NCBI GenBank assembly: GCA_026260175.1
Contig: JAKCWW010002538.1
Location: forward strand, 1 to 45,038
DNA: 45,038 bases
From: Reticulitermes lucifugus
Taxonomy: Eukaryota > Arthropoda > Insecta > Blattodea > Rhinotermitidae
Direction: 5' to 3'
Numbering within the stretch: the first letter of the stretch is position 1; each line of letters opens with the position of its first letter. The notes below the pieces were generated by a model, which was not told the DNA's origin, ran no database searches, and worked only from the letters and a program-made list of their open reading frames with translations. Shown piece after piece: positions 9,988 to 21,565 of this stretch. Both the position numbers and the translations under genes were made by a program.

Positions 9988-10973
9988 TTTTTAGCTCTTA
10001 AGCCAGTTGACTGACTTAAAGGTAATTGGTATGAACGCTGTGTCATTGGGAGGATCTTCAACGCTGTAATTTTAATATCCTGCGATCATTAATAAGTGGC
10101 ATACATGCTAACTCCTGAGGAGAGAACGACACTAACATGATCTCCTATATTTCTGAAAAAAATGCATCTTTTATTTAACATAGAATGTAGGATTTAAACT
10201 AACCAAATGGTTGCCATGCTAAAATTTTCTTTAGCTTTCGTTTGGGTGGCGATAACTAACGCATCTATGGGGTTGTGCGTGCGAATTTCTTTAAGGAGAT
10301 AAAAGTAGGCATGGCCACATATGCTGTAAGAATTGATGTTTGTGGGTCCATACAAATACGGCAACGGTGAGGACCTTTGTGGTCATATCCGACAAATTTA
10401 ACGTATAGAGAATCTGTACCTAACCCATATCTGTCCAGTGTCGAGTTAGACCCGACAGCGCTTTCCGCCACACCAGGACCAATGTCGAGCTCAAATCGGC
10501 ACATTATTTTTCAGTGTTTTGTGTGGGTTTTCCCTGAGCTCTTTTTGTCTAGTGGCTGCTTTTGAACTTCTTTGAAGATTAGAGATTATCTGGAAAATTA
10601 ATTTGGGCAGACTGTTGGAAACCACAAGAAGAGTTTGCACTCCAGGGGGTTAAGTAGGCCTAGTAAGTAAAGGTGCATTTTTCCCTGTGGTGTACGCAAT
10701 GAAGCTACATGAGTAAGTGGCAGTATAGCTACTCGTTCTTGACATCGACACTAGCTGCTGGTGAGTAGTAATTTTCCCGCCCCACCTGTTTTATCTCCCG
10801 AGTAAGGAGTCCGCGGTATTCACTGACTAGAAGCTTGGTGGGCTCCAGAGCAAATCTGGACGCTTTGTAGAAGACTTTACACGTGCTGGGAATTTAACAA
10901 CGATTCCTCGGTTTTTCGAGCCCGCGGTCGCGTCATTACACCGATTAACTCAAGTGTTAAATTCACAACAAAC

Positions 10974-11010
10974 TAAAGAAAACAAGAAAGAGAGAAAGAA
11001 AGAAAAAAGG
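10974..11010. repeat. AAAG-rich simple sequence
   Basis: Imperfect AAAG/AGAAAG units on the plus strand. Confidence 0.85.
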
Positions 11011-12269
11011 AACAACAGTACTAACGGATCCGCAGAACTGTAACTGTATGCAGTAGGAAAGTGGGCTTAGACGTGTGCTGTTGTCTTTTTAACACGGTTT
11101 CAGTGTTGTTAGGAATTTTATTTCAGCTGACTGTATTGCATTTATGTAGGTGCCTTGTGAGTGCCAGGCTTTTACTCCCGTATTACGATTTAAGGAATAC
11201 CATTACTATTTAATTAAATTTATTTGGTCTCTTTCTAGAAACAGAACGTGAGATACAGAAGGCAGTACAGTGTGTGCTGTCTTGTTTCTGTTAGCTGTCA
11301 CCCTGTTGTTGAGGCGCCTCAATTTGATCGACAGTGTGTGTCGTGACTGTGTCCGCAGGGGAACTCTCATCGTCAGCATTACCGCTGATTTGCGACGTCA
11401 AATGATGGCCCTGTAGTTCCGTCGTATTATGACTCCCTGTCGGTTTGGTGCGGCGTACCAACACAATGCAGTGTGGGCCACATCAGAGGTTATAGCACAC
11501 ATCAGCTAGGCGGCTTCTGTGCATTATGTATTCTTTTGTACAGAAATATATTCAGGAAAGTGAGCCTGGACGTACCAGCCAGTGAAGTGATTTACATTTC
11601 AGGGTATGGTCCAGTGGTGGACTCTTGTGGTGGACACTGTAACGAACCTTCGTGTTCCGTAAAAGACTGAGAATTTATTGAGTGTTTGAAGAACTGTTGG
11701 ATTCTCACGAAGGTTTCTGCTTCATGGAGTTTCGAACTAGAGTTCCGGCATACGATTACCGTCAGATGAAGGTTCCCATCTTCATCACCATTTTCATCCT
11801 GATTCTAGGTCTCTTTCATGCAGCGGGTACCGACACACTTATCATGGCTGTGAAGTTATCGGAGCGTGAAGCTCACAGTACCTTTATTTCAGTGTCCAAT
11901 TTAAAAATGCGTGAAATTCCATTCACCTATCAATCTTCAATGCGTGGTATGGCGCGTAGGTCAGAGTCATCTTTTTAAATTACAAAATGCTTCTTGTAAT
12001 TCAGTTACAAACTTTTATCATCCCGTTATGCATAAAAAATTTTTAAAAACTAACACATACAACACCAATAAACCTAAACACATGTTTTGTATTTTGTGAA
12101 GCCATGCTGTCTTATTTAACCTATGCGTTGATACAATGCAGTTTAAATTACCGGATATACCAGGATATTCCTCCTACCCTTTTGTCATTACTGTCATTTA
12201 CTGTAATTTTGCTTCTTTCTTAGTCTGACCTCTTCTACCTACTCATTTATATGTTTTAGAGGGTTATTG

Positions 12270-12458
12270 TTGCACCTGATCACACTCAGTGACACACACC
12301 ACACTCCGTAGGACTCCTCTGGACGAGGTATCGGTCCATCGCAGAGACCTCTACCTGACAACACACAACACTCACAAGAGAGAGACATCCACGCCGCCGG
12401 CGTGATTCGAACCCGCAATCCCAGCAAGCGCCGCAGACCTACGCCTTAGACTATGCTT
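12270..12458 (-). mobile_element. SINE-C, tRNA-derived
   Basis: On the minus strand: AAGGCGTAGGTCTGCGG, then CTGGGATTGCGGGTTCGAAT (B box), then CTCTCTTGTGAGTGTTGTGT and CAGGTAGAGGTCTCTGCGAT, GGAGGAGTCC-like and TGTGTCACTGAGTGTGATC. The same order appears in the plus-strand copy at 16087. The 3' A-tail and last ~60 bases are missing. Confidence 0.85.
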
Positions 12459-12595
12459 TGTTTTTGGCTTATATTCGGGATCAGACGGTCGCTTGTTCCT
12501 AATCACCACATGATGACTGACGAGGAGTTCGGGTAGAAAGCATGACGCCTGTTGTCATATTGCACGGACGGCAGCGTAAATCGTAATCCAACATA

Positions 12596-12835
12596 ATTAA
12601 AATTTGTTCAAGTAGTAACTTTCTATGCTTGTACTTGGGAGGCACCTGGTTCGAATCCCGGTTGGGACACCGACTAAACTGTCTGAAGTTCCTCGTGGTT
12701 TCCATCAGCCTTTTCAATCAAGTGGTGGAATAGTAGGGCTTAACTTAAATTCGTCTACGTGGTATTATCGTAACCTTCCACTTCTTTATGGACTGATTAG
12801 TCACGCTCAATCAGTTACACAACACCATATGATCT
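12596..12835 (+). mobile_element. SINE-E, tRNA-derived
   Basis: TTCAAGTAGTAACTTTCTAT is followed by GGAGGCACCTGGTTCGAATC (B box) and CCGGTTGGGACACCGAC. The copies at 14600 and 17770 share this layout: TTCAAG/CTCAAAC..GTAACACTT, a TTTCTAT motif, GGTTCRAAT, GGGACACCGA. The downstream body (CGTGGTTTCC, CTTCTTTATGGACTGATTAG) has no clear A-tail, so the 3' boundary is approximate. Confidence 0.65.
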
Positions 12836-14229
12836 GAGTTACTGGCTGTCGGTACACGTAATCCAGCAACTGTCGGATTAGTGTGTAGTGTAGATGGTCA
12901 TAAAGTCGAATTCTGCTCAAGTGAAATTCATGTTGCTTTCAATTGTAAATTTGTTACATATTACTTTTTTCTTATTCTTATTATTTATTTGGAAAAATGT
13001 ATTACTCAAGTTCAGATTTTGTGAAAATTTTTGGACAAAATTTTATAGTTTCGCACAGTCACCATTTTTATAGATTTTGAATTATGACTGTTTTATACAA
13101 AATTAGCACTCATGTATGCTCGCCACGTATGTCCGAACCAAGTCTCCAGTTTTTCACTTACGGCCACCAAATCGAAAGCAAAGTACAGATATTATGCAAG
13201 CAGTATTTTGTTGCTTTAGATGACATAAAAGATATTATATTAAAAATTTGCATATATTTCAAAGGTCTGTTATCACACATAGCCGTATTTCACGACTCTG
13301 GTGCTACTGTTTCTCTCACCTGACAACTTCTCGCAACAGCCTCGTTGTTATTACCAACTGTATAAAATTGTGACAATTTTAGGGTCTCTATTGGCATAAT
13401 TTCAGCACCTCTTTCAGTGAAAATCGGTCAACTGCTTCAAAATTTGGAAGGAGAACACACACATACACACAGAAACACAGACATGCACGAAACCTTATGG
13501 TGAACTCATCATCCTACGTTCGTTCCATAAGAAAGGCAGGTATGCTGAAAACAGGGCAGGAATTTCGACTTCGCAGAAGAATTCGAGACAGCGATTCCAG
13601 TGTGTAGGTGGCCTGAGGCGGCTAAACCAACGGAATCGACGTTGATGTTCTGCAGAAATAATTCTAATGTTTCCTCTTGGTTCATTTAGCGGGAAATGGT
13701 AACCTATTTGTTACCGATACAGTAGTGCTGCCGCAGTTAACTGGAATCGTAATCTAGCCTTTCTCTGCTTCTTCCAAGAATTTCCTGCCTGTTCAGTCAA
13801 CAGATTTCCAGCAGACATTTCAACATACTTCTACGTTTTTTTTCTTTTACTAAATATGAGATTATTACAGGGGTGTGTGTCAAAATTACGTCTTGTGAGA
13901 TGTGACACCGTGTTTTCTGGTAGATGGTTACTAACGCTTCAGACGAATCGGCTGCTTTCATCTTCTGCGCTCATGGCTAATGTCTTCGTAGCTCTTTATC
14001 GTGGAACTGTATTTCGTCTAGAAAGTGCACAAAGAAAGCATGAATTGAAGTTCCGTTTTTTCAAATACAGCGAAATGTGTTACTTATGTTGTGACCAATT
14101 GTGGAAAACAAAAGGATTTTAAGTAGCAGTAACTATAATGAAGGACGAGTTTAAAATCACAAAGTGCGCATTTAAAAATATAGTATACTGCACCGAACAC
14201 TTGGATGCCTAAAGTACAAATAACGTTTG
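12836..14229. other. No gene; one CA-rich tract
   Basis: A CA-rich stretch lies at 13454-13481. Open frames at 13084-13323 and 13856-14122 have no recognisable product. Confidence 0.45.
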
Positions 14230-14372
14230 AAATGAAAGTTTCTACCTCAGAGAATACTTACACAGGCAGTCGGTTAATGCCGTGTAGGGAAGTAATTTCT
14301 CTAAATTCTGAGAATGGCATGAAACATAAAATACACTCAGTGAGCAATATTCAGAGTTTTTGGGAGCTGTGA
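14230..14372 (+). repeat. Dispersed repeat F
   Basis: AAGTTTCTACCTCAGAGAAT, then GTCGGTTAATGCCGTGTAGG, TCTGAGAATGGCATGAAAC and ATACACTCAGTGAGCAAT. The same ordered blocks recur at 22575, 33370 and 39478, with fragments at 24905, 42760 and 43310. There is no coding frame; the class is unknown. Confidence 0.6.
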
Positions 14373-14599
14373 ACTAAATGAAACAATCGTTTTGTATGGG
14401 GGTAGCATCTAATGTCAGTCTATCTTATCAGCGCCTGAAACGTTTGAAATTTGCATTTATATTCGATATGAGAGACTTTCGCTAAAAGGTGTCGGGTAAT
14501 TACAATTTTCAACCACACCGATCCGTAATAATGCGTATTTTTTTGAGGCCATAAATTGATTTTTTCGCATGTATCATAAACCTTTAATTAACGTTTATT

Positions 14600-14740
14600 A
14601 GCAAGCCGATAAAGAAGTTGGCTCAAACAGTAACACTTCTGATTTCTATTCGGAAGGCTCCGGGTTCAAATTTCGACTGGGACACCGATGATCCGGGTTT
14701 ATGGTGGTTTTTCTTAGCCCCTCCGGACTTGTGCCTTGAT
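14600..14740 (+). mobile_element. SINE-E head, degraded
   Basis: TTGGCTCAAACAGTAACACT, TGATTTCTATTCGGAAGGCT, CCGGGTTCAAATTTCG (B box) and CTGGGACACCGATGATCC. This copy preserves the head best; the 3' part fades into unrelated sequence. Confidence 0.65.
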
Positions 14741-14842
14741 AGAGAGATAGGTGTTTGATTTAACGTCTCTGTCAAATGCTAAGACTGTTCATCGGCGATG
14801 GTAGCTGAAAGAAGTATGAGTATTGAGTTCTAATTGAATATC

Positions 14843-14986
14843 ATTGACAGACGAAAACCGATGTACTGGGAAATAAATCTACCCCAGTGCCACTTTGTCC
14901 ACAAATCAGGCAGGTACTGGACGGGGATCGAATCAGGGCCTCCGCAGTAAGAGGCAGACGACTAACCGCCTGAAACTGGCACGACC
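14843..14986 (-). mobile_element. SINE-D, 3'-truncated
   Basis: The plus strand shows the reverse complement: CCCCAGTGCCACTTTGTCCA, GGGGATCGAATCAGGGCCTC and CCGACTAACCGCCTGA-like, ending GGCACGACC. Compare the fuller copies at 35325 and 41024. The poly-A end is missing. Confidence 0.75.
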
Positions 14987-15540
14987 TTTTTTTCCAAAGC
15001 CTCCCGCGGCGGCGCGAAAGGGTGGTCCAAGGGTGTTTAAATTGCCGCATTACCGAGGCTTGACATGATATTAAATCTGATGTTACACCGTCTTAATTTT
15101 GGTGATGACCGCTTCCTTCCACAGCCTTTCCAGTTCATTATTCACTGTCATCCAGTCATACAACGCCGTGTGGTGTCAGTTACTGGCAGCAACGTTTTAA
15201 TTAACTCTCCGTAAATTAAGTATAAGACGGAAGCCAATAAGCGTAATAAACTCCAAAGTACCTGCTATGAATTCGTGCCCTTCCAGTTTTCTTGAATGCT
15301 AAAGCAGGAGGATCACCTGCGTAGTCAAGCTGTGCGTTGAAGGGCTGAACGCACAAGAACGATAAGAAGTAATGAGTGGCTATTAATTGTGTCTATATTA
15401 GCCATGTATTGATGTCATAGATTAAACGTAGTAAATCGATTTGCCCCTTACATTTGTCATGCCTATGACCGCTCGGATACTAGAATCACTATTTCGAATC
15501 ATAGCTTACTATTGGCACGCATGTGTCCGCCTTATTATTT
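14987..15540. other. No feature recognised
   Basis: A short GC-rich patch (CCTCCCGCGGCGGCGCG) follows the SINE; nothing else is identifiable. Confidence 0.45.
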
Positions 15541-15612
15541 GTGCTTGTGTTTTGCTGTGTAGGCAGGGGCCTTGCGATGGGCCGACTGACTGTGCCAGGA
15601 CGCCTACCGAAT
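15541..15612 (+). mobile_element. SINE-C body fragment
   Basis: TTTTGCTGTGTAGGCAGGGG, CCTTGCGATGGGCCGACTGA and GACGCCTACCGAAT line up with TGTGTTACCAGGTAGAGG, TCTCCGCGACGGGCCGATCA and GATTCCTACCGAAT of the copy at 16087. Head and tail are absent. The open frame across it (15441-15656) is explained by the repeat. Confidence 0.55.
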
Positions 15613-16086
15613 TTCTGATGAAAGATACGTGGTTTCAGAAGTTAATTCTGAATTAGGACAAGCCAGATGGCCCAATCCGTAAAGCTGAAAGAGAAGCAAG
15701 ATATGGAAATGGATACATACAAGTCGTGTAACTGACATACTTGAGGCGACATCATCAGAATTACAACAGTTTTCATGAAGAGTTATGAAATTGTATTGTG
15801 TGGCATATAATCTACATCTGGGCGCTTCAGGATCTGCCTTTCCTTCAGACTGACTGGTTGTCAAGCAGCGTGGTCCACTGAACATCTCATCCTATTGTTC
15901 AGATCCGGAACGAGTACTTAAAACAGAATTATAGAGCCATCCAAGGGATACTGTTCGTGTGATGGAACTAACAAACAAATCTGCATTATCATTACCTATA
16001 TCCAGTAACAAAAGTGATTTATTCTTTTGTATATTTTACAATAATAATGTCCATTATAAAAGAATACAAATACATTCTTGTCCATT
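15613..16086. other. No gene; a weak block shared with 43.5 kb
   Basis: GTTAATTCTGAATTAGGA ... GGCCCAAT around 15640-15675 resembles GTTACTTCTGAATTGGGA ... GGCCCAAT at about 43538-43585. This may mark another old dispersed repeat. Confidence 0.25.
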
Positions 16087-16335
16087 CCGGTGACCGTGTG
16101 GTCTAAGGCGTGGGTCTGCGGCTGCTCGCTTGCAGGGATTGCGGGTTCGAATCCCGCCAGGGCCATGGATGTTTGTCTTTTGTGACTGTTATGTGTTACC
16201 AGGTAGAGGTCTCCGCGACGGGCCGATCACTCGTCCAGAGGATTCCTACCGAATGTGGTGTGTCTGATTGTGATCTCTAAACCTCAGCAATGAGGAGGCC
16301 TATGCCCACTAGGGCTGTCGAGCCATGAAAAAAAC
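16087..16335 (+). mobile_element. SINE-C, nearly full length
   Basis: The tRNA-like head CCGGTGACCGTGTGGTCTAA ... GGATTGCGGGTTCGAATCCC (A and B boxes) is followed by GTCTTTTGTGACTGTTATGT, CAGGTAGAGGTCTCCGCGAC, CCAGAGGATTCCTACCGAAT, AACCTCAGCAATGAGGAGGC and GCTGTCGAGCCATG, and ends in an A7 tract. Head, body and A-tail are all present, making it the best reference copy here. The AATGAGGAGGC and CTCGACAGCC-type 3' blocks recur, inverted, at 33060-33110. Confidence 0.9.
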
Positions 16336-17769
16336 ACGTTGTTAAATAGGATCAAGATATAAAATATACAATGAACACTATGGAGTTGCAGATTATTCTC
16401 TTGAATATAGTACAATAGAGAGATATGACGCTCTGAAGACAATAGGTTCCATTTGTCCCCCGTCTTCTCAGACTGTAAGGTCTTCACTATTTTATAAATA
16501 ATTGAATTGTTTGCTGGGGAAAGCGATGTAGAAACATATCAAACTGACGTCAAAACTACACTTTAATCTTGGTACGTACAGATATATTTATAATTAAAGA
16601 ATAATAAGGGAAATAGCATGTTTGTGCCATCAGGATCCGTAAGAGGAGTCTGCCGAAGAAAGCACTGACCTATATAACGCGTACCGGACCAGCAGTTTTA
16701 AAATTTCATGTTTGTAGCCGGAACAGGCCGAGTTGTCAATCCCTTATGCATGCTGCTACTCCCGATGGCGATGTTGATAATAGTTATGTTAGTGACGACA
16801 ACTGTTTCTGATAATAATAATTATTTCGTGAAGTTTGAAGTTCTGTCTTGGTATTTGTATAGTAATTGGGAGTTCAAATGATAATATTCTAATGATTTCT
16901 ATATTAATTTTTCATGAGGACGGGGAAACCTCTTATAATTTATACAAGCAAATTATTTTAATCAAATGCATAAAAATGTACAAATTTAAGAATCCTTAGA
17001 TATGAAAGGCTAAGTATTGCCCTTCCGTAATTATCACTATCAGTGTTAGAAAATAGTTGTGAATAGGAACAGAAGATGGCAGCAGTAGTCGATATACTTG
17101 GGTAATTATTACAGTCACCGCGTCTGCCGAAGAATTTAAACGAACTTTATGCTAGTTGTGTCATAATGCCTTAAATATTCTATTATCTACTGGGTCTTGG
17201 GCAGTTGGGTACGGCTAAAAAAATTGCAAGTAGTAGCTCCGGATTTTGTTCTTACTTCCACGTTGAATGTTTGGACTCCATTTTTACTCGGTATTTTATA
17301 AACAATTAATTAAAATTAGGAAGTTTATACTTTAGTGCGTATGAACTGAAGTATTGGTGTCAGAAGCTCATTTCTCAAGCGGGTGACTCAGTAGACACAA
17401 GCAGCACTTGATTTCTGCGGAGAAGCAGTATTAAAGGCGAAGCGTTCGTGAACAAACCACAGGACACAGCACATCCTCAGAAGCGATTAAGCGGATCATT
17501 AATCTATCTCCAAACAAAACTGACAGCACAAGTCTCAAACTTTCCCTCAGTTAACTACATTACTCTCCCCTCAGTGTTTTTGTGACTCAATTTTCGTTAT
17601 GAATCGAAATAAACTCTCACGGCTTACACAGTGAACTGTTTAGAGCGTGCAAAATAATTCTCTCATTATGTTCCGACCGAAAATTTGTACACGTTTCTCC
17701 TGTCTCTCATTTGTACTACGTGTTTTTCCCACCCCATCCTCCATGTTTTAATCACTTCAACAATACTAG
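16336..17769. other. No feature recognised
   Basis: AT-rich, with no long open frame and no block shared with the rest of the window. Confidence 0.45.
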
Positions 17770-17860
17770 GACAGATTCAGTTTGGTTCAAGCGATAACAC
17801 TTTTGATATGTATCCAGTAGGTATCCCGTTAGAATCTCGGCTATTACACCGACATTTCAA
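17770..17860 (+). mobile_element. SINE-E head, heavily degraded
   Basis: TTTGGTTCAAGCGATAACAC, TTTTGATATGTATCCAGTAG, CCGTTAGAATCTCGGC and ACACCGACATTTC follow the SINE-E order seen at 14620. The B box has lost its GGTTC core. Confidence 0.5.
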
Positions 17861-18887
17861 ACGACTATATTTTTCGTTTACAACATACGTTGTATTCTTT
17901 ACCTAGTCAGAAAGATAAATTTTAATGGTGTTTCAGAATATGCAAAATTATATTTTTTTGTACCTCATCTCCTTAAGTTATGTTTTAATATCATCCTGTC
18001 CCATCAATGCCTAAGTCTTGCCAGTTGGCCTATTATCAAGTTCTGTTGTAACTAAACCGTACGTCTTTCTGTCTTCTCTCATGTATGACACGTGTCACGA
18101 CCATCTGGCCCTCCTTGATTTGATCACCTGAAGAACATTAGACAAAGAAATCATAAAGCTCCTAAGTACGTAACTATCTCCGTTTTTTATTGCTTTCCCT
18201 TTCCTATGTTCAAGTATTTCCTCTTCCAATTTTCGTACAAGAATAGTCCACTCGTGTAGAAGGTAAAGTTGTCTCTTTGTTTAAGTGAGCGCCACGCCAC
18301 GAAGGCATGTGGGGAAACAGACATATAACTGCACGCTTTTAGGATGTGAGTAATGAGCTTCAACCCCGGACACTTTACTTCCCAAAAGGTGACTGTAGTA
18401 CCCATTGAGCCTGTGTTCTTACGTGATACTGAGGAACCATGTTTCACGCGTGCGATAATATAAAAAGTACTGGGCACTAATAAGATGCCAGTTTAGAAAT
18501 AAATGAAGGCAAATCTAACCATGTATTCGTTTCTCCTTACCAAAATGCTGGACTAAATTATAATACAAATTAATTCAGTAAATGACATAAATCTGTTGAA
18601 AATTATAGATAATGTCGAAGTTTATTATGTTCCTCAGTGACGTCGCTACGTGAGACGCCGGTCGGAGAAAGACATAGCTGATGGACGTTTTCCTAATGCT
18701 TCTCGGTCCGTTCAGAAAAATACTGGGGAGAGTGCCTTAAAATTTGAAGTTATCTTCTTCCACATTCTCTCAGATTCATTGTTAATAATGTCTCAGCACA
18801 TAAATTGTAATGTAATATCTTATTGTGTTAGGACCACTTCTTTTCGTGTCATGTTTATTCACCAGGTCGTTCATTCTATAACTAATA
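17861..18887. other. No feature recognised
   Basis: A 96-codon minus-strand open frame (18187-18477) and an 84-codon plus-strand one (18650-18904) have no recognisable product and no supporting context. Confidence 0.45.
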
Positions 18888-19337
18888 CATCAACCAACTT
18901 ATGAATTTTATAATATACATTCAGAAAAAATTATAATAAAACTCCTACGTGTTTCGGTACCGGGGTGCCATCGTCTGGGAGTTATTCAGAACAAAGGACT
19001 AACAAGGTCAACAGGTAGTCTAGGTACTGTGTCTCCCTTCTTAAAATGATTAAAATATTAAATTTCCAAAACATACAAATTTAATCATCATAACATTACA
19101 ACGCTGTACATTTTAAATTTACAAGATTGTAATTTAAAATTTTAAATTTACAACATTGTAATTTTATGATTATTAATATCGCATATTTTGGAATTTTAAT
19201 ATTTTAATCATTTAGCTGTTGACCTTGTTACTCCTTTGTTCTGAATAACTCCCTGATGATGGTACCCCCGTGCCGAAACATGTAGGAGTTTTATAATTGC
19301 TTCTGAATGTATTTTATAAAGTGAATTAATTGGCGGA
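18888..19337. mobile_element. Large palindromic (fold-back) element
   Basis: The left arm (ATACATTCAG, AACTCCTACGTGTTTCGG, GGGGTGCCATCGTCTGGGAG, TTATTCAGAACAAAGGA, AAGGTCAACAG, then TAAAATGATTAAAATATTAA) is mirrored by the right arm (AATATTTTAATCATTTA, CTGTTGACCTTGTTACTCC, TTTGTTCTGAATAACTCCC, GATGATGGTACCCCCGTGCC, GAAACATGTAGGAGTT, CTGAATGTAT). The inner AT-rich parts also pair (TTACAAGATTGTAATTT around the centre), so essentially the whole ~450 bp is one inverted repeat. The left arm has ~27 extra bases near 19014-19040. The outer end, ATCAACCAAC, is like the terminus of the element at 529. No coding capacity. I infer a fold-back or MITE-type element. Confidence 0.85.
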
Positions 19338-20102
19338 CATTTTAATTATAAGAATATGCACGGTATGAAAAACATAAAATTCTTTCATTTAATGTTTCTT
19401 AACCCACCAATTCCTACAGTGTCGTCAGTTGGACTGGTTACCAACCAGTTCCCAATAACGTAGGTATCCGTTCTGATTCTATTTCGTTGATTTTTGTGCT
19501 TCTTTTGGCGTTTTAGCGGCGGAAATTCACATAATAACGCATTAGCTTCTCCATGTACTTTATCCTGTCTGTCGATCCGTATGTAACATTCGAGCACCAC
19601 AGAACGAATTTTGATTAAATCTGATACTAGGAAATATTTATTACCAATATTTGTCGACGTATTCCTTTCGAACAAACTAATCTTCCACGTTACACGAAGA
19701 TCTTCCTGCTTTTCTGCTTTCATCTTGCGCATAACTTTCTAATTCTTTATCGGAGCAAAAAAATGTTTCCAACAGAACTTGTAGAGGAAACAGATAAAGA
19801 TTTTGTGTGCGTTGCAGTTTTAAATACAAACAAACAAACAACGTGAGCAAAAGCGCAGTACTTATTACGCAGTTTGTTCATTTTCTAACTTATTTTAATC
19901 TGATAGTTTATATAACGTTATTACAGATGATAACATGGTCATGAATACCAATAAAGACTTGTAATGAGACAGCTGTGACCTGTCTCGTAAAGTATTCGAC
20001 TGGGGTGAGTAAGGAATGTCGCAAACATTTTGATGAAGTTAGCTGGTAACACGGCCGAATTTGAACAATGTCGCTTAGAGCGTTACTTTAAACTGTGCGT
20101 GA
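19338..20102. other. No gene accepted
   Basis: A 115-codon minus-strand open frame at 19385-19732 has a basic, lysine-rich product with no family resemblance that I recognise. With no upstream or splice context I do not call it. Confidence 0.4.
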
Positions 20103-20340
20103 CTTCAGGCTTCCGCCGCGGTGTAAATGAGATTGCCCTCTTTTGGGATTTTAAGCAGCGTAGAACGGCAGTTTCTTACTGACGTTTCGGGACAACCTAT
20201 CGGTCCCATCTTCAAGGATCAAGCAGTCTTTTTGGACCCCTTGACCATTGAAGATGGGACCGATAAGTTGTTGCGAAACGTCGGCAAGAAACTACCATTC
20301 TGCGCTGCGTAAAATCGCTAAAGAGCGCAGATCTCATCTA
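20103..20340. repeat. FB fold-back element, near-complete palindrome
   Basis: The left arm (GAGATTGCCCTCTTTTGGGA, TTAAGCAGCGTAGAACGGCA, GTTTCTTACTGACGTTTCGG, CCTATCGGTCCCATCTTCAA) is mirrored by the right arm (TTGAAGATGGGACCGATAAG, GCGAAACGTCGGCAAGAAAC, CCATTCTGCGCTGCGTAAAA, CTAAAGAGCGCAGATCTC). The arms are about 105 bp. The outermost left sequence, TTCAGGCTTCCGCCGC, is shared in inverted form with the element at 3551. Confidence 0.9.
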
Positions 20341-21565
20341 GTTTAAACTGGTTAACGTATGGAAAGCAAGCACGATTTCACGTCTTCAGTATAGTGATAA
20401 AGAGGAGGAGGAGGTACGGTAGCTCCACAACGCTTCTACACCGGAGAAGGCCTCCTAAGGGAATTCAGACTGTTTTAGAAGATTTACCAGTTTAAAGATT
20501 AGTGCGCTACACAACCCCAAACTGAGTGAACAGTTTAGTAAAAAGTCACGTCACAGTTCAAGCCGTTAAAACGCTTTGTAAATAAAGAAGGCGTTTCTGT
20601 CCGTCTAAATTTGAGGAAAGTGTTTTAAAAAATTCAGTGATTGAAGTGGTCGATAGTTCCTTCTTTCAGGAAAGAAGATAATGTGAACTTGATTACGTAA
20701 ACGCAGACAGTTTTAGTAAGATTACTGTAGTAGGGATTACGGTATAAGGATGATGGATTGACTTCATCAGATGGTGGTGGGGGTGGATATTAACACAAAC
20801 TATGAACCTGCAAGTTGAGTGCAGAATAAATCGAAACCGTCCTTGCTGATACCGGCAATTGGCAGCCACTAATGCGGTCAGTCAATGCTGCAGCAGACCA
20901 CGACCCTGTGAAGCCCGTAGAAGGGACAAGAGGCAGCTGTTAGCTCGTGAAGCTGTGTGAATACAACACGAGTGGAAACGTGTACTTCAGTGTACTGCGC
21001 ATATTTTCGCTAATGCTTTCTTTTCTGTTTTCTATACATGATTGGTTTTCAGATTAATTTGTTGCTGATACAAAATATATTTTCAAAAATACATATTTCC
21101 TCTGACATACGTTAACATTACCTTAAGGCAATTTCATATAAATTGTTTTGTAGTTTAATTTTTCAATAAAAACTAAAAAAATTCCTGATTTGTCTAAAAC
21201 AAAGAAATGTTAGGGTTTCCGAGCGTCTAAATTAATGATAAAATCAATTAAATAATTACTTTATGAAGTCAGTGCAGCAAAGGAGTAACAAAAATTAACA
21301 ACAGTATGGAACTACGAGATCACGCTTGAGATGAAAATATTACGTAAGTTGAGAGGTAACTATGGCTGAACTGCAAATGTCTCAGCGATAGTATCATATT
21401 GCATTTGTTCTTGCATTTTGCCCTTTATCCGTCATTTATAAATTTATTTTAAATTTATATTGTAGAGCTTAAATATGATCTGTATTTTATGTCTTATACG
21501 CCAGCATTGGAAGAACACTTTTTTCTCAGAGAGGTTGTTTAATAATTTTCGGCTTGGACTCAGCA
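20341..21565. other. No feature recognised
   Basis: No coding or repeat match. A small GAGGAGGAGG run lies at 20401. Confidence 0.45.

Larger units (their letters stand above)
9211..12269. other. Three kilobases without identified genes or families
   Basis: Several open frames of 60-100 codons (for example 10265-10504 minus, 11473-11670 plus and 11682-11978 plus) have products I do not recognise and no supporting splice or promoter signals. The stretch at 10740-10930 is GC-richer than its surroundings and looks repeat-like (CGCCCCACCTGTTTTATCTC, GTGCTGGGAATTTAACAACG), but no second copy occurs in the window. Microsatellites are listed separately. Confidence 0.4.

Noticed and set aside
16087..16160. 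tRNA gene at a good B box (also 4804, 12640, 38990, 42125)
   Set aside because: Each has A/B-box-like sequence but no closing acceptor stem, and each continues into a repeat body shared with other copies. They are SINE heads.
19385..19732. 115-codon minus-strand open frame as a host exon
   Set aside because: The lysine-rich product has no recognisable family and no convincing flanking splice signals. Length alone is weak evidence in 45 kb of six-frame sequence.
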